A DNA stretch of 64,000 bases from Collinsella sp. TM10-22 (GCF_003466125.1 NZ_QSOC01000002.1:248001-312000), one strand, 5' to 3'. Shown: positions 42,055 to 51,952, counted from the stretch's first letter. A program made the numbers and translations. Notes: generated by a model not told the origin, from the sequence alone.

Positions 42055-42675
42055 TTAGGACAGCTCGGCAAACGAGATCAGCCCAACGTCTCCCCTACTC
42101 TCCGCGCCATCCGAATTCTCAAAACGCAAGGCGTCCCCCGGCGACAAGTGGTCAATCACCCCTGCGATGCACTTGGCCATTTGTGGTGCAGCTGGCTCAT
42201 ATCCGTGAGCATCCCAGTAGCGCAGATAATCCGCGAACTGGCGCGTGGTCGCATAGTAGAACAGGTCATAGTCGAGCTCGGCATCGGAGCAGTTGGGGCG
42301 AGCGTTCGCCATAATGCGAAAATCGACGAGCGCGCACGCACAGAACTCATCGAAGCCGTGCCCAGGAATCTGCGACGACAGAATGGCATGGTACTCCGCT
42401 CGATGCTGCATTACGTGTTCGAGGATATGCCGCACCATGTCCTCCATGTTGCACTGCGAATCGCGCAGATCGTTCGCGAGGATTCGAGCATACATCGCGG
42501 TATGCTCTTTGACGAGCGCGGCGGCGAGCGCATTTTTGTCCGAGAACTGACGGTAGAAACCCGTGCGTCCGTAGCCGCTACGACCGATGATGTCACTCGC
42601 CGTTATCTTGGAATACGACTTTGTTCGCAGTAACTCGACAAGTGCCTCTAAGTATGCTTTCCTCGAGCGATTCAT
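42055..42675 (-). CDS. TetR-family transcriptional regulator
   Basis: A 206-residue repressor-type protein. The N-terminal helix-turn-helix (KITASDIIGRSGYGRTGFYRQF, residues 23-44, given in part) is typical, and the rest is an all-helical ligand domain of unknown ligand. It is divergent from an SDR gene, and a GTGTTC-N6-GAACAC palindrome lies between them. The last 15 residues (ESRGDVGLISFAELS) resemble the end of the ATPase at 40349, so the tail seems to come from a duplicated piece of that gene. Confidence 0.82.
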   Translation of the reverse strand: MNRSRKAYLEALVELLRTKSYSKITASDIIGRSGYGRTGFYRQFSDKNALAAALVKEHTAMYARILANDLRDSQCNMEDMVRHILEHVMQHRAEYHAILSSQIPGHGFDEFCACALVDFRIMANARPNCSDAELDYDLFYYATTRQFADYLRYWDAHGYEPAAPQMAKCIAGVIDHLSPGDALRFENSDGAESRGDVGLISFAELS

Positions 42676-42713
42676 GGATTACCGGCTTCGCAAAATGAAT
42701 GATGGTTAATTAT

Positions 42714-42731
42714 GTGTTCTCTTATGAACAC
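42714..42731. promoter_or_regulatory. Candidate operator between tetR and the SDR gene
   Basis: GTGTTC-TCTTAT-GAACAC, perfect 6-bp arms, in an AT-rich divergent promoter region. It is a likely site for the adjacent TetR protein. A second weaker palindrome (TATCA...TGATA) lies near 42787. Confidence 0.55.
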
Positions 42732-42831
42732 TTTTGGATATTTTATCCCCTAGTAATGCCGAATGAAATAGACCAAACTTAGTTTATCAGCGGTTTTGAT
42801 ACCGTAATTCACAACATAACGGAGGGAACAG

Positions 42832-43569
42832 ATGGGCAAACTTGATGGAAAGGTCGCAATCGTCACGGGCGCGACGTCGGGCATTGGCCAGGGTGTCGTC
42901 TGGTGCTATTGCGAGGAAGGTGCCAAGGTCGTTTTCTGCGGTCGACGCCGCGAAAAGGGCGAGGCATTCGAAAAGGAGCTCCGCGATGCTGGGCATGACG
43001 CGACCTTTGTGCAGGCGGATATGACAAACGAGCAGGATGTCGATATGCTCTTTTCCGCGACCATCGAGGCGTATGGCAAACTCGATATCTTGGTCAACAA
43101 TGCCGGCATGATGACTAACTTCCAGGTCGAGACCATGGACATCGCCAACGATTTCGACCGCGTGATGGCCCTCAACCTTCACAGCTACGTCTATGCCACG
43201 CAGCTTGCCGTCAAAGCCATGACGGACGGCGGCGCAATCGTCAACGTCGCAAGCATCGGCGGCCTTGGCGGTTGCCCCGGTATGAGCAGCTACGGCGCCA
43301 GCAAGGCGGCCACGCTCTCGTTCACTCGCTCGATGGGCGCGGAGCTCGCTCCCAAGGGCATTCGCGTCAACGCCATCTGTCCCGGAACGATCTTCTCCGA
43401 GATGATGCCGCGCGACGGCGAATTCACCCAATACACGCTGGCAAAGATTCCCATGGGTCGCGGCGGAGAGCCGCGTGAGATTGGCACGGTCGCCGTGTTC
43501 TTTGCGAGCGATGATTCCAGCTACGTAACGGGAACGCAGCTCATCGTTGACGGTGGCATGACCGCCTAG
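42832..43569 (+). CDS. Short-chain dehydrogenase/reductase
   Basis: A 245-residue classical SDR. The nucleotide-binding TGATSGIG is at residues 12-19, NNAG at 89-92, the catalytic Ser141 (NVASIGG), and Tyr154-x3-Lys158 (YGASK). The set is complete, so it is probably active on an alcohol/ketone substrate with NAD(P). The substrate is unknown. The ribosome-binding site is CGGAGGGA. The divergent TetR gene probably controls it. Confidence 0.9.
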   Translation: MGKLDGKVAIVTGATSGIGQGVVWCYCEEGAKVVFCGRRREKGEAFEKELRDAGHDATFVQADMTNEQDVDMLFSATIEAYGKLDILVNNAGMMTNFQVETMDIANDFDRVMALNLHSYVYATQLAVKAMTDGGAIVNVASIGGLGGCPGMSSYGASKAATLSFTRSMGAELAPKGIRVNAICPGTIFSEMMPRDGEFTQYTLAKIPMGRGGEPREIGTVAVFFASDDSSYVTGTQLIVDGGMTA

Positions 43570-43656
43570 ACATGGTTGCCGCACACACCGCGGCGCTTGG
43601 GCGATTGAGCGATGCGGCGGTTTTTTGGTTCTGCCTCATATAATCCAATGCCTCCT

Positions 43657-43692
43657 GCCCGGCCCTTCGAAAGAGGGGTCGGGCTTTTGTTG
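43657..43692 (+). terminator. Rho-independent terminator after the SDR gene
   Basis: GCCCGgCCC pairs with GGGgtCGGGC around a short loop, followed by TTTTGTTG. A weaker GC-rich hairpin with TTTTTT lies just before it (about 43590-43627). Confidence 0.75.
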
Positions 43693-43777
43693 TGACCGAG
43701 GGGCGATGGAAGGCACGGCATATACAGTTGATGTTGAGCGCGGACGATCTGTCAGCAATGGCCGTCCGCGCTCTACC

Positions 43778-45506
43778 CTAGCCGCGGTGACGGATGCGGC
43801 TGTAGGGCGTATCCACCATGGGCAGATCCGGACGCAGCTTGCCATCAAACGCGCGATAGGCGTTCTGCACGGCGGGCGCCGTGGGGATCGTTGCGATCTC
43901 GCCGATGCCCTTGCCGCCGTATGCCACGGGCAGCAGCTCGTCCTTCTCAACGTAGATGGCGTGGATATCCGGAATCTCGGGCGCACGGAACAGCCCAAGC
44001 GTACCGTACCTTGCCTGGGGTACGCAGTCCTTGAGCGGCCAGTCCTCGGTAAGCGCATAGCCCATACCCATGAGCACGCCACCTTCGATCTGACCCTGGA
44101 TGGAGATGGGGTTGACCACCTTGCCGGAATCGTGCGCGGCATAGACCTCGCTCACGCGGCCGTCATCGTCCAAAATGACCACATGTGTGGCAAAGCCGTA
44201 GCAGATGTGGCTCTTGGGGTTGGGAACATCCGCACCCAGCTTGTCGGTCGGCTCCAGGTACACGTAGCCAAACTCACATCCCTCGAGCGCCTTGATGGCG
44301 GCCGCGGGATCCTGAGGATGCATACCCTGGCCGGCGACGAGCTCCTGCGTGTGCAGCTGATAGGCGCGACCGTCGTCGTACTCGATCTTGACGCCGTCGC
44401 CATGCGCATTCACGGGAGCGGCGGGCGCAGACTTGCCGGCTTCGATGTCAAGCATGGCATCGCGCAGCAGGAAGGCGGCACCGCGCACGGCCTCGCCAGT
44501 CACGACCGTCTGTCGCGAGCCAGACGTGGTGCCGGAGTCGGGAGCGTCCTCGGTGGAGCACTCGCCGTTGGCAATACAGTGAAGCGGCAGGCCACATGCC
44601 TCGGCAACGTCCTGCAAAAACAAAGCCGCGGTACGCGCCGGCGGGCGGGTTGTTGGTGTAGTAGCCAAAGCCGCGAATGTCGGTGTTCTGGTACTTGTAG
44701 GGGCCGACGGCATGCGTGCAGGCGCGCTCGAGCACCGGGCCGCACAGCGACGCGTAGGCGCCGGTGTCAAAGTTGATCTCGCAGTCCAGGCCGGTAAAGT
44801 TGCCCTCGGCGTCGCAGCCCAGTGTAAAGGTGCCGTCCATGGCGTGACGCTTGGGATGAAAAGCGAGCGACTCGGCACGCGTGAGCTTGCACTTCACAGG
44901 ACGCTGGAGCTTATAGGCAGCAAGCGCGGCCAGGTGCTGGATGGACACGTCCTCCTTGCCGCCAAAGCCGCCGCCCACGAGCATGGTCTCTACAACCACG
45001 CGCTCGGGTTCGCTATCCCAGCCAAACATGTGGGCGCACTCTTTGCGCGTGTCGTAGGCGCCCTGGTCGGTCGACTGCACCTTGACGCCGTTCTTGTACG
45101 GGAAGGCAACGGCGCACTCGGGCTCCAAGAAGGCATGCTCGGTAAAGGGCGTGGTAAAGCGCTGCGTCACGGTGAACGCACTCTCCGCCAGCGCCTTGGC
45201 GGCGTCGCCGCGCGTCACATGGCGGCACTGACACACGTTGTCCTTGAGCTACACCGTGTTGCCAAAGGCAAAGAAGCTGTCGTGCAGGTGAGGGGCGTCG
45301 GCAGCCTTGGCCTCGACAATGTTACGCACGGGCTCCAGCGGCTCGTAATCGATCTTTACGAGCTTCTTGGCCTTCTCGAGCGTCGCTTCGTCCTCGGCGA
45401 CCACCAACACAATGGCATCGCCCACGCAGCGGGCGTCGCCGCCTGCGGAGGCGCAACCGCTTCCGCAGGCGGCGTAGGCCACGTTATGTTGAATGGATTT
45501 GGCCAT
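43778..45506 (-). pseudogene. xdhA: Xanthine dehydrogenase-like molybdenum-binding subunit, broken
   Basis: Three separate lesions. The 5' part (to 45506) is short and lacks about 80 N-terminal family residues. An in-frame TAG at 45249-45251 interrupts GNTV/LKDN. Near 44620, after NNPPAGAYRGF, an internal block is missing and the frame shifts; the frame then continues with FLQDVAEACGLPLHC to IGEIATIPTAPAVQNA. GGGFGGKED, part of the molybdopterin site, is still readable. The family is a large hydroxylase acting on purines. It is the gene downstream of ygfK and was presumably one operon with it. Confidence 0.85.
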
Positions 45507-45517
45507 AAGAGACTCGC

Positions 45518-48517
45518 CTATTTCTTAAGGAGGTACGGATAGCTGTCGCGCACGGCCTTGATGGTCAGGCGGACGGCCTCGGGCAGACCGGTGTTGACGG
45601 CATCGACCGAGACGGTGCGGACCGTACCGGCGACGCGGACCTTAAAGTGGTCCTCGTCCACGGCCAGGAAGCCCTCGTTCTCGGAGTTCTCCATGTCCTG
45701 CTCGCTCCAGAACAGGGTGAGCTTGTCCTTATAGGGACGACCCTCCTGGTAGGGGCAGAACACGGCGCAGTTGCCGCACTCGTTGCACATTCCGTCGACA
45801 TGTACGACCTGATGCTTGGCCAGGCCCGGCACCTTAATGGCCACGTTGGCGCGGTTGGGGCACACGTCGCAGCAGACCTCGCACACCGAGCCGCAGCCCA
45901 GGCAGCGAGTCTTGGTGCAGTTGCACTTGTCGCGGCACAGCAACCCCTTGCGCTCGTAGCAGGTGTCCTCGCGACCGGCCTGCTCGTTGCAGTCGGCGTA
46001 CCTGTTAAAGTCCACACCGGCGATGGCACGGGCAACCTCGGCGGCATCGACGATAGTCTCGACCACGGTGGCCGGACCGCGGCGGCAGTCGCCGGCAGCC
46101 CAGACGCCCTCGACGCCGGTGGAGGTGGCGGCAAGGCGGCCGCGACGGTCGTGCTCGACGCCCGCGGCATCGTACAGGCTGGCATCGTTGCCCTCGCCCA
46201 CGGCGCAGATCACCGTGGTGGCGGGAAGCTCGACGGTCTCGCCCGTGGCGACGGGGCTGCGACGACCGCTTGCATCAGGCTCGCCAAGCTCCATAACGTC
46301 GCAGGTCAGCACGGCGCCGTTGAGCGCCTTGGGCGCCAGCAGCTCGCAGAACTCAACGCCATCGGCAAGAGCAAAATCGAGCTCTTCCTCGTCGGCAGGC
46401 ATCTGCTTCTTGGTGCGGCGATACACCAGGCGCACGTTCTTCACGCCTGCCAGGCGCTTGGCTACACGGGCGGCGTCCATGGCGGTGTTGCCGGCGCCGA
46501 TGACTACGACGTCCTCGCCCAGCTCGAGTTTCTCGCCCTTCTTGGCGGCCTCGAGGAACTCCAGCACGTCGAGCTCGGCACCCTCGCCCAAGCCCGCAGA
46601 GCCGGGCATCCAGGCGCCGGTGGCCACGACCACGTCGGTGAAGCCCTGGGCCTTGAGCTCGTCGATGGAATCCACGCGAGCGTTGAGCTGCACCTTGGCG
46701 CCAAAGGCCAGGCAGAGCTCGGCGTCGTGGGAGATATCGTCGCTGGCGATACGGAACTCGGGGATCACGTGACGGACCACGCCGCCGAGCGAGTCGCGGG
46801 CCTCAAAGATGGTGACGGGCACGCCGGCACGCGTCAGGAAGAACGCCGTCGCCAGACCGGCAGGGCCGCCGCCGATAACGGCAACGTTGCGCTCGCCGTC
46901 GTTGGCGATGGCCTGGGCGCGCAGCTTGGGCAGCACGGCGGTCATGGCCTCGCGGGCGGCCTTGAGCTTGCTGGTGCGGATCTGGGCGCCCTCGGGCTCG
47001 TAGAACGCACGCTCGCAGGAACGGCCGCAGGGATGCGGGCAGATGGTACCGGTAATGAACGGCAGGGCGTTGCGCTCGATGATGATGTTAAGCGCGTCCT
47101 CGTAGCGGCCCTCGTCAACAGCCGCCAGGTAGGCGGGAATATCCTGCTGGATGGGGCAGCTCGTACGGCACGGCGTGGTAAAGCAGTCGGAAAGCGGGCT
47201 CTTGCCTGCGACCTTGCGGTCGGGCAGCGGGCGCAGCGGCTTCTTGTAGAGCGGGTTGGTGAGCGAGTCGGTCTGGATCGCAGTCACGGCCTCGAGAGAG
47301 ACGCCCGCGAACGGCTTGCCGTCCAGGTCGGTAAACTCGCCGGCCATCTGGCTAAAGCGCTCGTAGCCACCGGGCTTGAGCACATCGGTCGCCAGGGTAA
47401 CGGGCCAAATGCCGGCATCGTACAGAGCACGGATGTTGTAGACCGTGGCACCGCCGGAGTAGCTGATACGCAGCTTGCCATCGAACTGCTCGGCAATGCG
47501 GCGGGCGGCCTCGATGGTCAGCGAGAACAGCGAACGGCCCGACATGTACATCTCGGTGGAGGGCAGCTCGTTCCTCGTCACATCGACGGGGAACGTGTTG
47601 GTCAGCTTGACGCCAAACTCCAGGCCGCGCTCGGCGCACAGGGCGATCAGGCGCTCGAACATGGGCACGGCGTCGGCCCACTGCAGGTCCTCGCGGAAGT
47701 GCGTGTCATCGAAGACGATGTAGTCAAAGCCCAGCTCGTTCAGACGCTGGCGGGCAAACTCATAGCCCAGCAGCGTGGGGTTGCACTTGATGTAGGTGTT
47801 GAGGCCCTTCTCGGTGATCAGATAGGTCGCGATGCGCTCGATCTCCGCCGGCGGGCAGCCATGCAGCGTGGACTCGGTAATGGAGTTGGAGACACGCGCC
47901 GGGATGGACTCGACAAACGCGGCATCGACATGCTCAAACTTGTCCAGGTTAGCGAGCGCCCACGTGCGGCACTCGTTCCAGACGTCAGAGCCGCTGGCGT
48001 CCTTCATGCCCTCGATGTAGGCGTCGGCCTTGGGGCTCTTAATACCCTCGAGGTCATAACCCACGGACATGTTGAAGACAAAGCCGTCCGGGCTTCCCAG
48101 GCCGTACTCGCGAGCGATCAGGTGGCAGGCGAACCATGCCTTCACGTACTCGGCAAAGGCCTGCGGAACCTCGAGCTCGGTCGACCACTCGCAGTTGTAG
48201 CACTCGTCCTGCGCCACAATGCAGGGCTTGTTGACGCAGTTGGAGAGCTCCTCGCCATCCATCACCTGAACGGTCTTGAGCTCAAAGAAACGAGAACCGG
48301 CCACGTAGGATGCCACGATGTTCTGGGCAAGCTGCGTGTTGGGGCCGGCAGCTGGGCCAAACGGGGTCTCGATGCGCTCGTCAAAAATGGGAAGCGCGCC
48401 CTCCTGGTTGGTCGTGACCATCTTGCGCACGCCAAAGATGGCGTCCTGGGTCTTATGCTCCTCGATGATCCAGTTCATCAGCTGCGAAAACGGGATCGGC
48501 CTCATGATGTCGCTCAT
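45518..48517 (-). CDS. ygfK: YgfK-type selenate reductase/oxidoreductase subunit
   Basis: A 999-residue flavin/iron-sulfur protein, close to full family length. The N-terminal part is dihydropyrimidine dehydrogenase-like (RPIPFSQLMNWI, ETPFGPAAGPNTQLAQNI). The middle is a GltD-like FAD/NAD(P) domain (CRTSCPIQQDIPAYL, AVIGGGPAGLATAFFL near residue 550, VVVIGAGNTAMDAARVAKRL). The C-terminus has ferredoxin-like cysteines (CLGCGSVCEVCCDVCPNRA, CNECGNCAVFCPY). It occurs with ssnA and xdh in purine-degrading gut bacteria. ATG at 48517 follows GAGGAG. No lesion is visible, unlike its neighbours. Confidence 0.9.
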   Translation of the reverse strand: MSDIMRPIPFSQLMNWIIEEHKTQDAIFGVRKMVTTNQEGALPIFDERIETPFGPAAGPNTQLAQNIVASYVAGSRFFELKTVQVMDGEELSNCVNKPCIVAQDECYNCEWSTELEVPQAFAEYVKAWFACHLIAREYGLGSPDGFVFNMSVGYDLEGIKSPKADAYIEGMKDASGSDVWNECRTWALANLDKFEHVDAAFVESIPARVSNSITESTLHGCPPAEIERIATYLITEKGLNTYIKCNPTLLGYEFARQRLNELGFDYIVFDDTHFREDLQWADAVPMFERLIALCAERGLEFGVKLTNTFPVDVTRNELPSTEMYMSGRSLFSLTIEAARRIAEQFDGKLRISYSGGATVYNIRALYDAGIWPVTLATDVLKPGGYERFSQMAGEFTDLDGKPFAGVSLEAVTAIQTDSLTNPLYKKPLRPLPDRKVAGKSPLSDCFTTPCRTSCPIQQDIPAYLAAVDEGRYEDALNIIIERNALPFITGTICPHPCGRSCERAFYEPEGAQIRTSKLKAAREAMTAVLPKLRAQAIANDGERNVAVIGGGPAGLATAFFLTRAGVPVTIFEARDSLGGVVRHVIPEFRIASDDISHDAELCLAFGAKVQLNARVDSIDELKAQGFTDVVVATGAWMPGSAGLGEGAELDVLEFLEAAKKGEKLELGEDVVVIGAGNTAMDAARVAKRLAGVKNVRLVYRRTKKQMPADEEELDFALADGVEFCELLAPKALNGAVLTCDVMELGEPDASGRRSPVATGETVELPATTVICAVGEGNDASLYDAAGVEHDRRGRLAATSTGVEGVWAAGDCRRGPATVVETIVDAAEVARAIAGVDFNRYADCNEQAGREDTCYERKGLLCRDKCNCTKTRCLGCGSVCEVCCDVCPNRANVAIKVPGLAKHQVVHVDGMCNECGNCAVFCPYQEGRPYKDKLTLFWSEQDMENSENEGFLAVDEDHFKVRVAGTVRTVSVDAVNTGLPEAVRLTIKAVRDSYPYLLKK

Positions 48518-48616
48518 AGTGAGCTCCTCTCTGTAGCGCCCGGCGAGACCGCGCGGCGGGCGCAAATACGGTGTAGCGCTAGCACAAGCGCCGGCGACCC
48601 CGCGGAGGTCGCCTAT

Positions 48617-48652
48617 ACGCGCGTCGGATGCGGCGAAACATCCGACGCGCGT
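48617..48652 (-). promoter_or_regulatory. Strong hairpin between ssnA and ygfK
   Basis: ACGCGCGTCGGATG and its exact complement form a 14-bp stem with an eight-base loop. No T-run follows in either direction, so it may stabilise or process a shared transcript. Confidence 0.55.
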
Positions 48653-48667
48653 GAATCTACTTGTTAA

Positions 48668-49597
48668 TTAGTAGGCGCGATCGTTGAGCGTGCTCCAGAG
48701 CTTCTTGGACTCGGCCATGGTCCACGCGTTGATCTTGTCCTCATCAATGCCAACGAACTCGCGATCCTTGTACAGGACGCGGCCGTTGATGATGGTGGTG
48801 CGGCAGTTTTTGCCCATCATGCCAAAGAGCATGTGGCCGTCGATGTTCTCCTCGCTCAGCGGCGTAAAGGGCTTGTAGTCCATGACGATGACGTCGGCGG
48901 CAGCGCCGGGCTCAAGCACACCGAGCTTACGATCGAAGTACTTGCTGGCCATCTTGGCGTTGTTCTCGAACAGCATGGTCATAGCCTCGCACCAGCCCAC
49001 GTTGGGCATGGCGGCGATCATGTGGTTGTCGTTATCGCGACGCTCCTTGGCGGCCCACTGGGCAAATTCGGCGTTCTCGGCAATGGCCTGGTCGCATTTT
49101 TCCTGGCCGCGGCGATCGGAGACCTCGTAGCACAGGCACGAACGCATGCCCAGCTCCTGAGCTGCATCCTTAATGGTAAAGAGGCTTCCCGGGATCTCGC
49201 AGAAGCTCGCATGGTGATCGAAGATCGTGGCGACGCCATCGCGGATGGAATCCAGGATCGTGGCATAGGCGCTGGCCTTGGTGCCGTCGAGCGTCAGGTT
49301 GTCGTCGATCTTCCACCACTGCTGCTCAAGATTCTCCAGGAAGTTGGTGGGGTTGCAGCCCTTAATGGCAAGGCCGCGGGCCAGACCCGAGTAGATGTGG
49401 GTGTGGCAGTTGATAAGTCCGGGCATGATGAGGTTGCCCTGGGCGTCGACGTACTCGGCATCCGGGTACTTGGCCTTGAGCTCGCGCTCGGGGCCCACTT
49501 CGACGATCGTATCTCCGTCAATGACGACCGCACCGTTGGGAATGAACGGGGTCTGAGTGTTGCGGGTAAAGACGGAACCGTTAGCGACCAGAAGCAT
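48668..49597 (-). pseudogene. ssnA: SsnA-type aminohydrolase with a large internal deletion
   Basis: 309 residues instead of about 440. The N-terminal half is normal, with the first metal motif INCHTHIYSG near residue 62. After NDNHMIAAMP the sequence jumps directly to NVGWCEAMTMLFENNAKMAS, skipping about 125 residues. The skipped part carries the HIH-type, second His and Asp ligands of the amidohydrolase site. The frame is kept, so a protein could be made, but it should be inactive. Start: ATG at 49597 with AAGGGAG five bases upstream. It lies upstream of ygfK. Confidence 0.8.
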
Positions 49598-49792
49598 ATA
49601 TGCTCCCTTCAACATCAGGGGCGGGGTTTGACACCTCTGACATGGCGGAGTGCGAAGTGCCGGCCTACACCGGAAACGGGCCCTCTCCCGTCAACGCTTC
49701 ACCAAAGGGACAAACCCTTTGAAGTGCGGCTTGACGCCGCATGGCGCCGGCGGACGAGGCGATGCGTCCGCCGACGAATAGTACCGAATTGG

Positions 49793-50929
49793 TTACTTCT
49801 TGCTCTCGGGCAAGACCAGATCCACGGCAGCGTCCTTGGCAGCATCGATGTGCTGAGCCACGACCGGCGTCTGCGGAAGGATCAGGTTGAGCACGATGGC
49901 CATGATGGCGGTGGGGATCACGGCGTTGGAGCCGATGACGGTGGACACCCAGGTGGGCATACCCTCGCCGGCAAGGCAACCGCTGGCCATCCAGATACCC
50001 AGGCCAAAGACAACGGAGGTGCCGACGATGGTGGTGGTGCGCTGCGTGAGGCCCTCGCGGGTGAACATGCGCACGCCGTTCATGGTGATGGTGCCAAAGA
50101 CGCCGACGGTCGCGCCGCCGATGACGGGCTGCGGGATAGCGGAAAGGACGGCAGAGAGCTGCGGGGACAGGCCGGCGATGGCAAAGACGGCTGCGATGAT
50201 CACAAAGACCCACTTGTTGACGACCTTGTTGGAGCAGATGATGCCCACGTTCTGGCCAAGGGCGCTGGTGGGAAGACCGCCCAGCAGACCGCCGACCATA
50301 GAAGTGAGGCCCTGGGACACGATAGCGCCGGAGAGTTCGCGCTCGGTGGGCATACGGTCGATGGAGCCCAGGCAGGCGGCGGAGACGTCACCGATAACCT
50401 GGATGGCAACCATGGGGAACACGGCGGCGAGGGTGATGCAGACCTCGGGATCAAACTCGAGCGCATAGGGCATGAGCTTGGGAAGGGCGAAGACCTGAGC
50501 GGTGGCGACGCTGGAGAAGTCGATCATGCCAAAGGGGATGGAGACGATCATGCCAACGATCATGCCAAAGAACACGGAGCCCAACTTGAGCGTGCCCTTG
50601 CCAAAGTTGGCGAGCGCAAAGACCACGACAAAGGTGATAAGAGCGACGTACCAGGCCTGCGGGGTACCCCACAACGGCGTACCCATACCGCCGGCCATAT
50701 ACTTGGCGGCCGTGGGATAGAGAGACGCCAATGGAGAAGATGACCGTACCGGTCACGACGGGCGGGAACAGCTACTTGATCTTGCTGTAGGCCAGACCAA
50801 AGAGGACCACAACGGCGCCGCCGACGATCTCGCCGCCCAGCAGCGCACCAAAGCTAAAGCCTTAACGGGAGGCATGCCTTCGCGAGTGAACAGGGCTTCA
50901 GTGCCGTTCGTAACCGTCTCCTGGGTCAT
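49793..50929 (-). pseudogene. Purine/xanthine permease (NCS2 family), broken
   Basis: The gene starts at ATG 50929 (MTQETVTNGTEALFTREG). An internal piece of the N-terminal half is missing near 50865, where the frame changes to FGALLGGEIVGGAVVVLFG. An in-frame TAG follows at about 50773 (SKIK/LFPPVVTG), then a second frameshift near 50733. From 50731 the frame is intact to the end, with the family segments GLLGGLPTSALGQNVGI and AIPQPVIGGATVGVFG. The product would have imported purines for the ssnA-ygfK-xdh pathway. Confidence 0.82.
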
Positions 50930-51027
50930 TTGACCACCAATCCTCGAAGTAGTTGTTTTCGCATCTAACGCTCTATTGTGACGCAGTGCGGGGTTGAGGT
51001 TGTGCCTTCGTTGCATATCGCATTAAA

Positions 51028-51050
51028 GATGATTCTCATTCTCAATAATA
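51028..51050. promoter_or_regulatory. Fur-like box
   Basis: The minus strand reads TTATTGAGAATGAGAATCATC, with two GAGAAT units and an ATC, similar to the hexamer pattern of Fur boxes. It lies between the divergent permease pseudogene and the YheO-type regulator. The match is partial. Confidence 0.3.
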
Positions 51051-51278
51051 ATTTTTTGTTATCAGACTATTCTTCAGCCGAAAAAACGCATTTCCGCAGG
51101 TCAAAAAGTGTCTGGTCAAAATAACATCTAACTTTTCTTTTGATCGACTGCTTACCGCCAAAATCCTACCGTTCGTCTGTATTACGCAATGTACCTGCGG
51201 ATATGCGAGATGATGGGCAGCGTGTTACCATGAGAAAAACTGTTATGAACACTTCGATAGAACCCAAAGGAGTTGCCC

Positions 51279-51935
51279 GTGAACGAGACCGTACGTCGCT
51301 TTTTGCCGATGGTCGATTTCTTGGAGCAGGTACTCGGTAAGAACAGCGAAATCGTGCTGCACGATTTCTCGGATCCCGACCACGCCATCGTCGATATCCG
51401 CAACGGCATCGTGAGCGGCCGCAAGGTCGGCGGTCCCGCCACCGATCTGGCACTCAAGATCATGCACGACGCCAAGTATCGCGACCTGCCGTTTATTACG
51501 GGCTACGAGGGACGCGGTGCCGGCGGCAAGACGTTGGAGTCAGCGACGTACTTTATCCGCGAGAATGACGAGATCGTCGGCATGCTCTGCGTCAACACCG
51601 ACCTCTCGACCGTGCGCTCCATCAACGCCATGGCGCAGCAGCTCATGGCGTGCTTCGACGCGGCGCCGACGCGCACGGAGCCCGCCCCTATCGAGGTCGA
51701 AAGCCTTTCGGAGTCCACACAGGAGCTCATCGACCGCAGTATTTCCGAGTTGCTCGAAAGCCGCGGAATGGAAGTTTCTTCGCTCGGCCAAGCCGACCGC
51801 GTCGATGTTATCCGCCATCTCAACGGCAACGGCGTGTTTATGCTCAAGGGCGCCGTGGCCTGCGCCGCCTCCGCGCTGGGCATCTCTGAGCCCAGCGTAT
51901 ACCGCTACCTGCAAAAGGTCCGCAAGGAGGGCTAA
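51279..51935 (+). CDS. YheO-type PAS/HTH transcriptional regulator
   Basis: A 218-residue regulator with an N-terminal YheO-like PAS domain (SEIVLHDFSDPDHAIVDIRN; EIVGMLCVNTDLS) and a C-terminal helix-turn-helix (ALGISEPSVYRYLQKVRKEG). A GTG at 51279 is preferred, with AAAGGAG six bases upstream; a TTG six bases earlier touches the ribosome-binding site. It is divergent from the permease pseudogene, so it probably controlled the purine/selenium-molybdenum cluster. It is related to the regulator at 24709. Confidence 0.85.
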   Translation: MNETVRRFLPMVDFLEQVLGKNSEIVLHDFSDPDHAIVDIRNGIVSGRKVGGPATDLALKIMHDAKYRDLPFITGYEGRGAGGKTLESATYFIRENDEIVGMLCVNTDLSTVRSINAMAQQLMACFDAAPTRTEPAPIEVESLSESTQELIDRSISELLESRGMEVSSLGQADRVDVIRHLNGNGVFMLKGAVACAASALGISEPSVYRYLQKVRKEG

Positions 51936-51952
51936 CGAGCAGAATGGAGCGC

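Noticed and set aside
45249-45251. In-frame TAG codons in xdh and in the permease as recoding (pyrrolysine)
   Set aside because: Both genes also have deletions and frameshifts, and no pyl genes are seen. The tags are TAG, not the TGA of selenocysteine. Ordinary nonsense mutations explain them.
45647-48667. An open frame of about 1000 codons antisense to ygfK
   Set aside because: High-GC coding DNA leaves the opposite strand open. The translation is rich in His, Gly, Val and Leu with no family features, and the ygfK frame has clear motifs.
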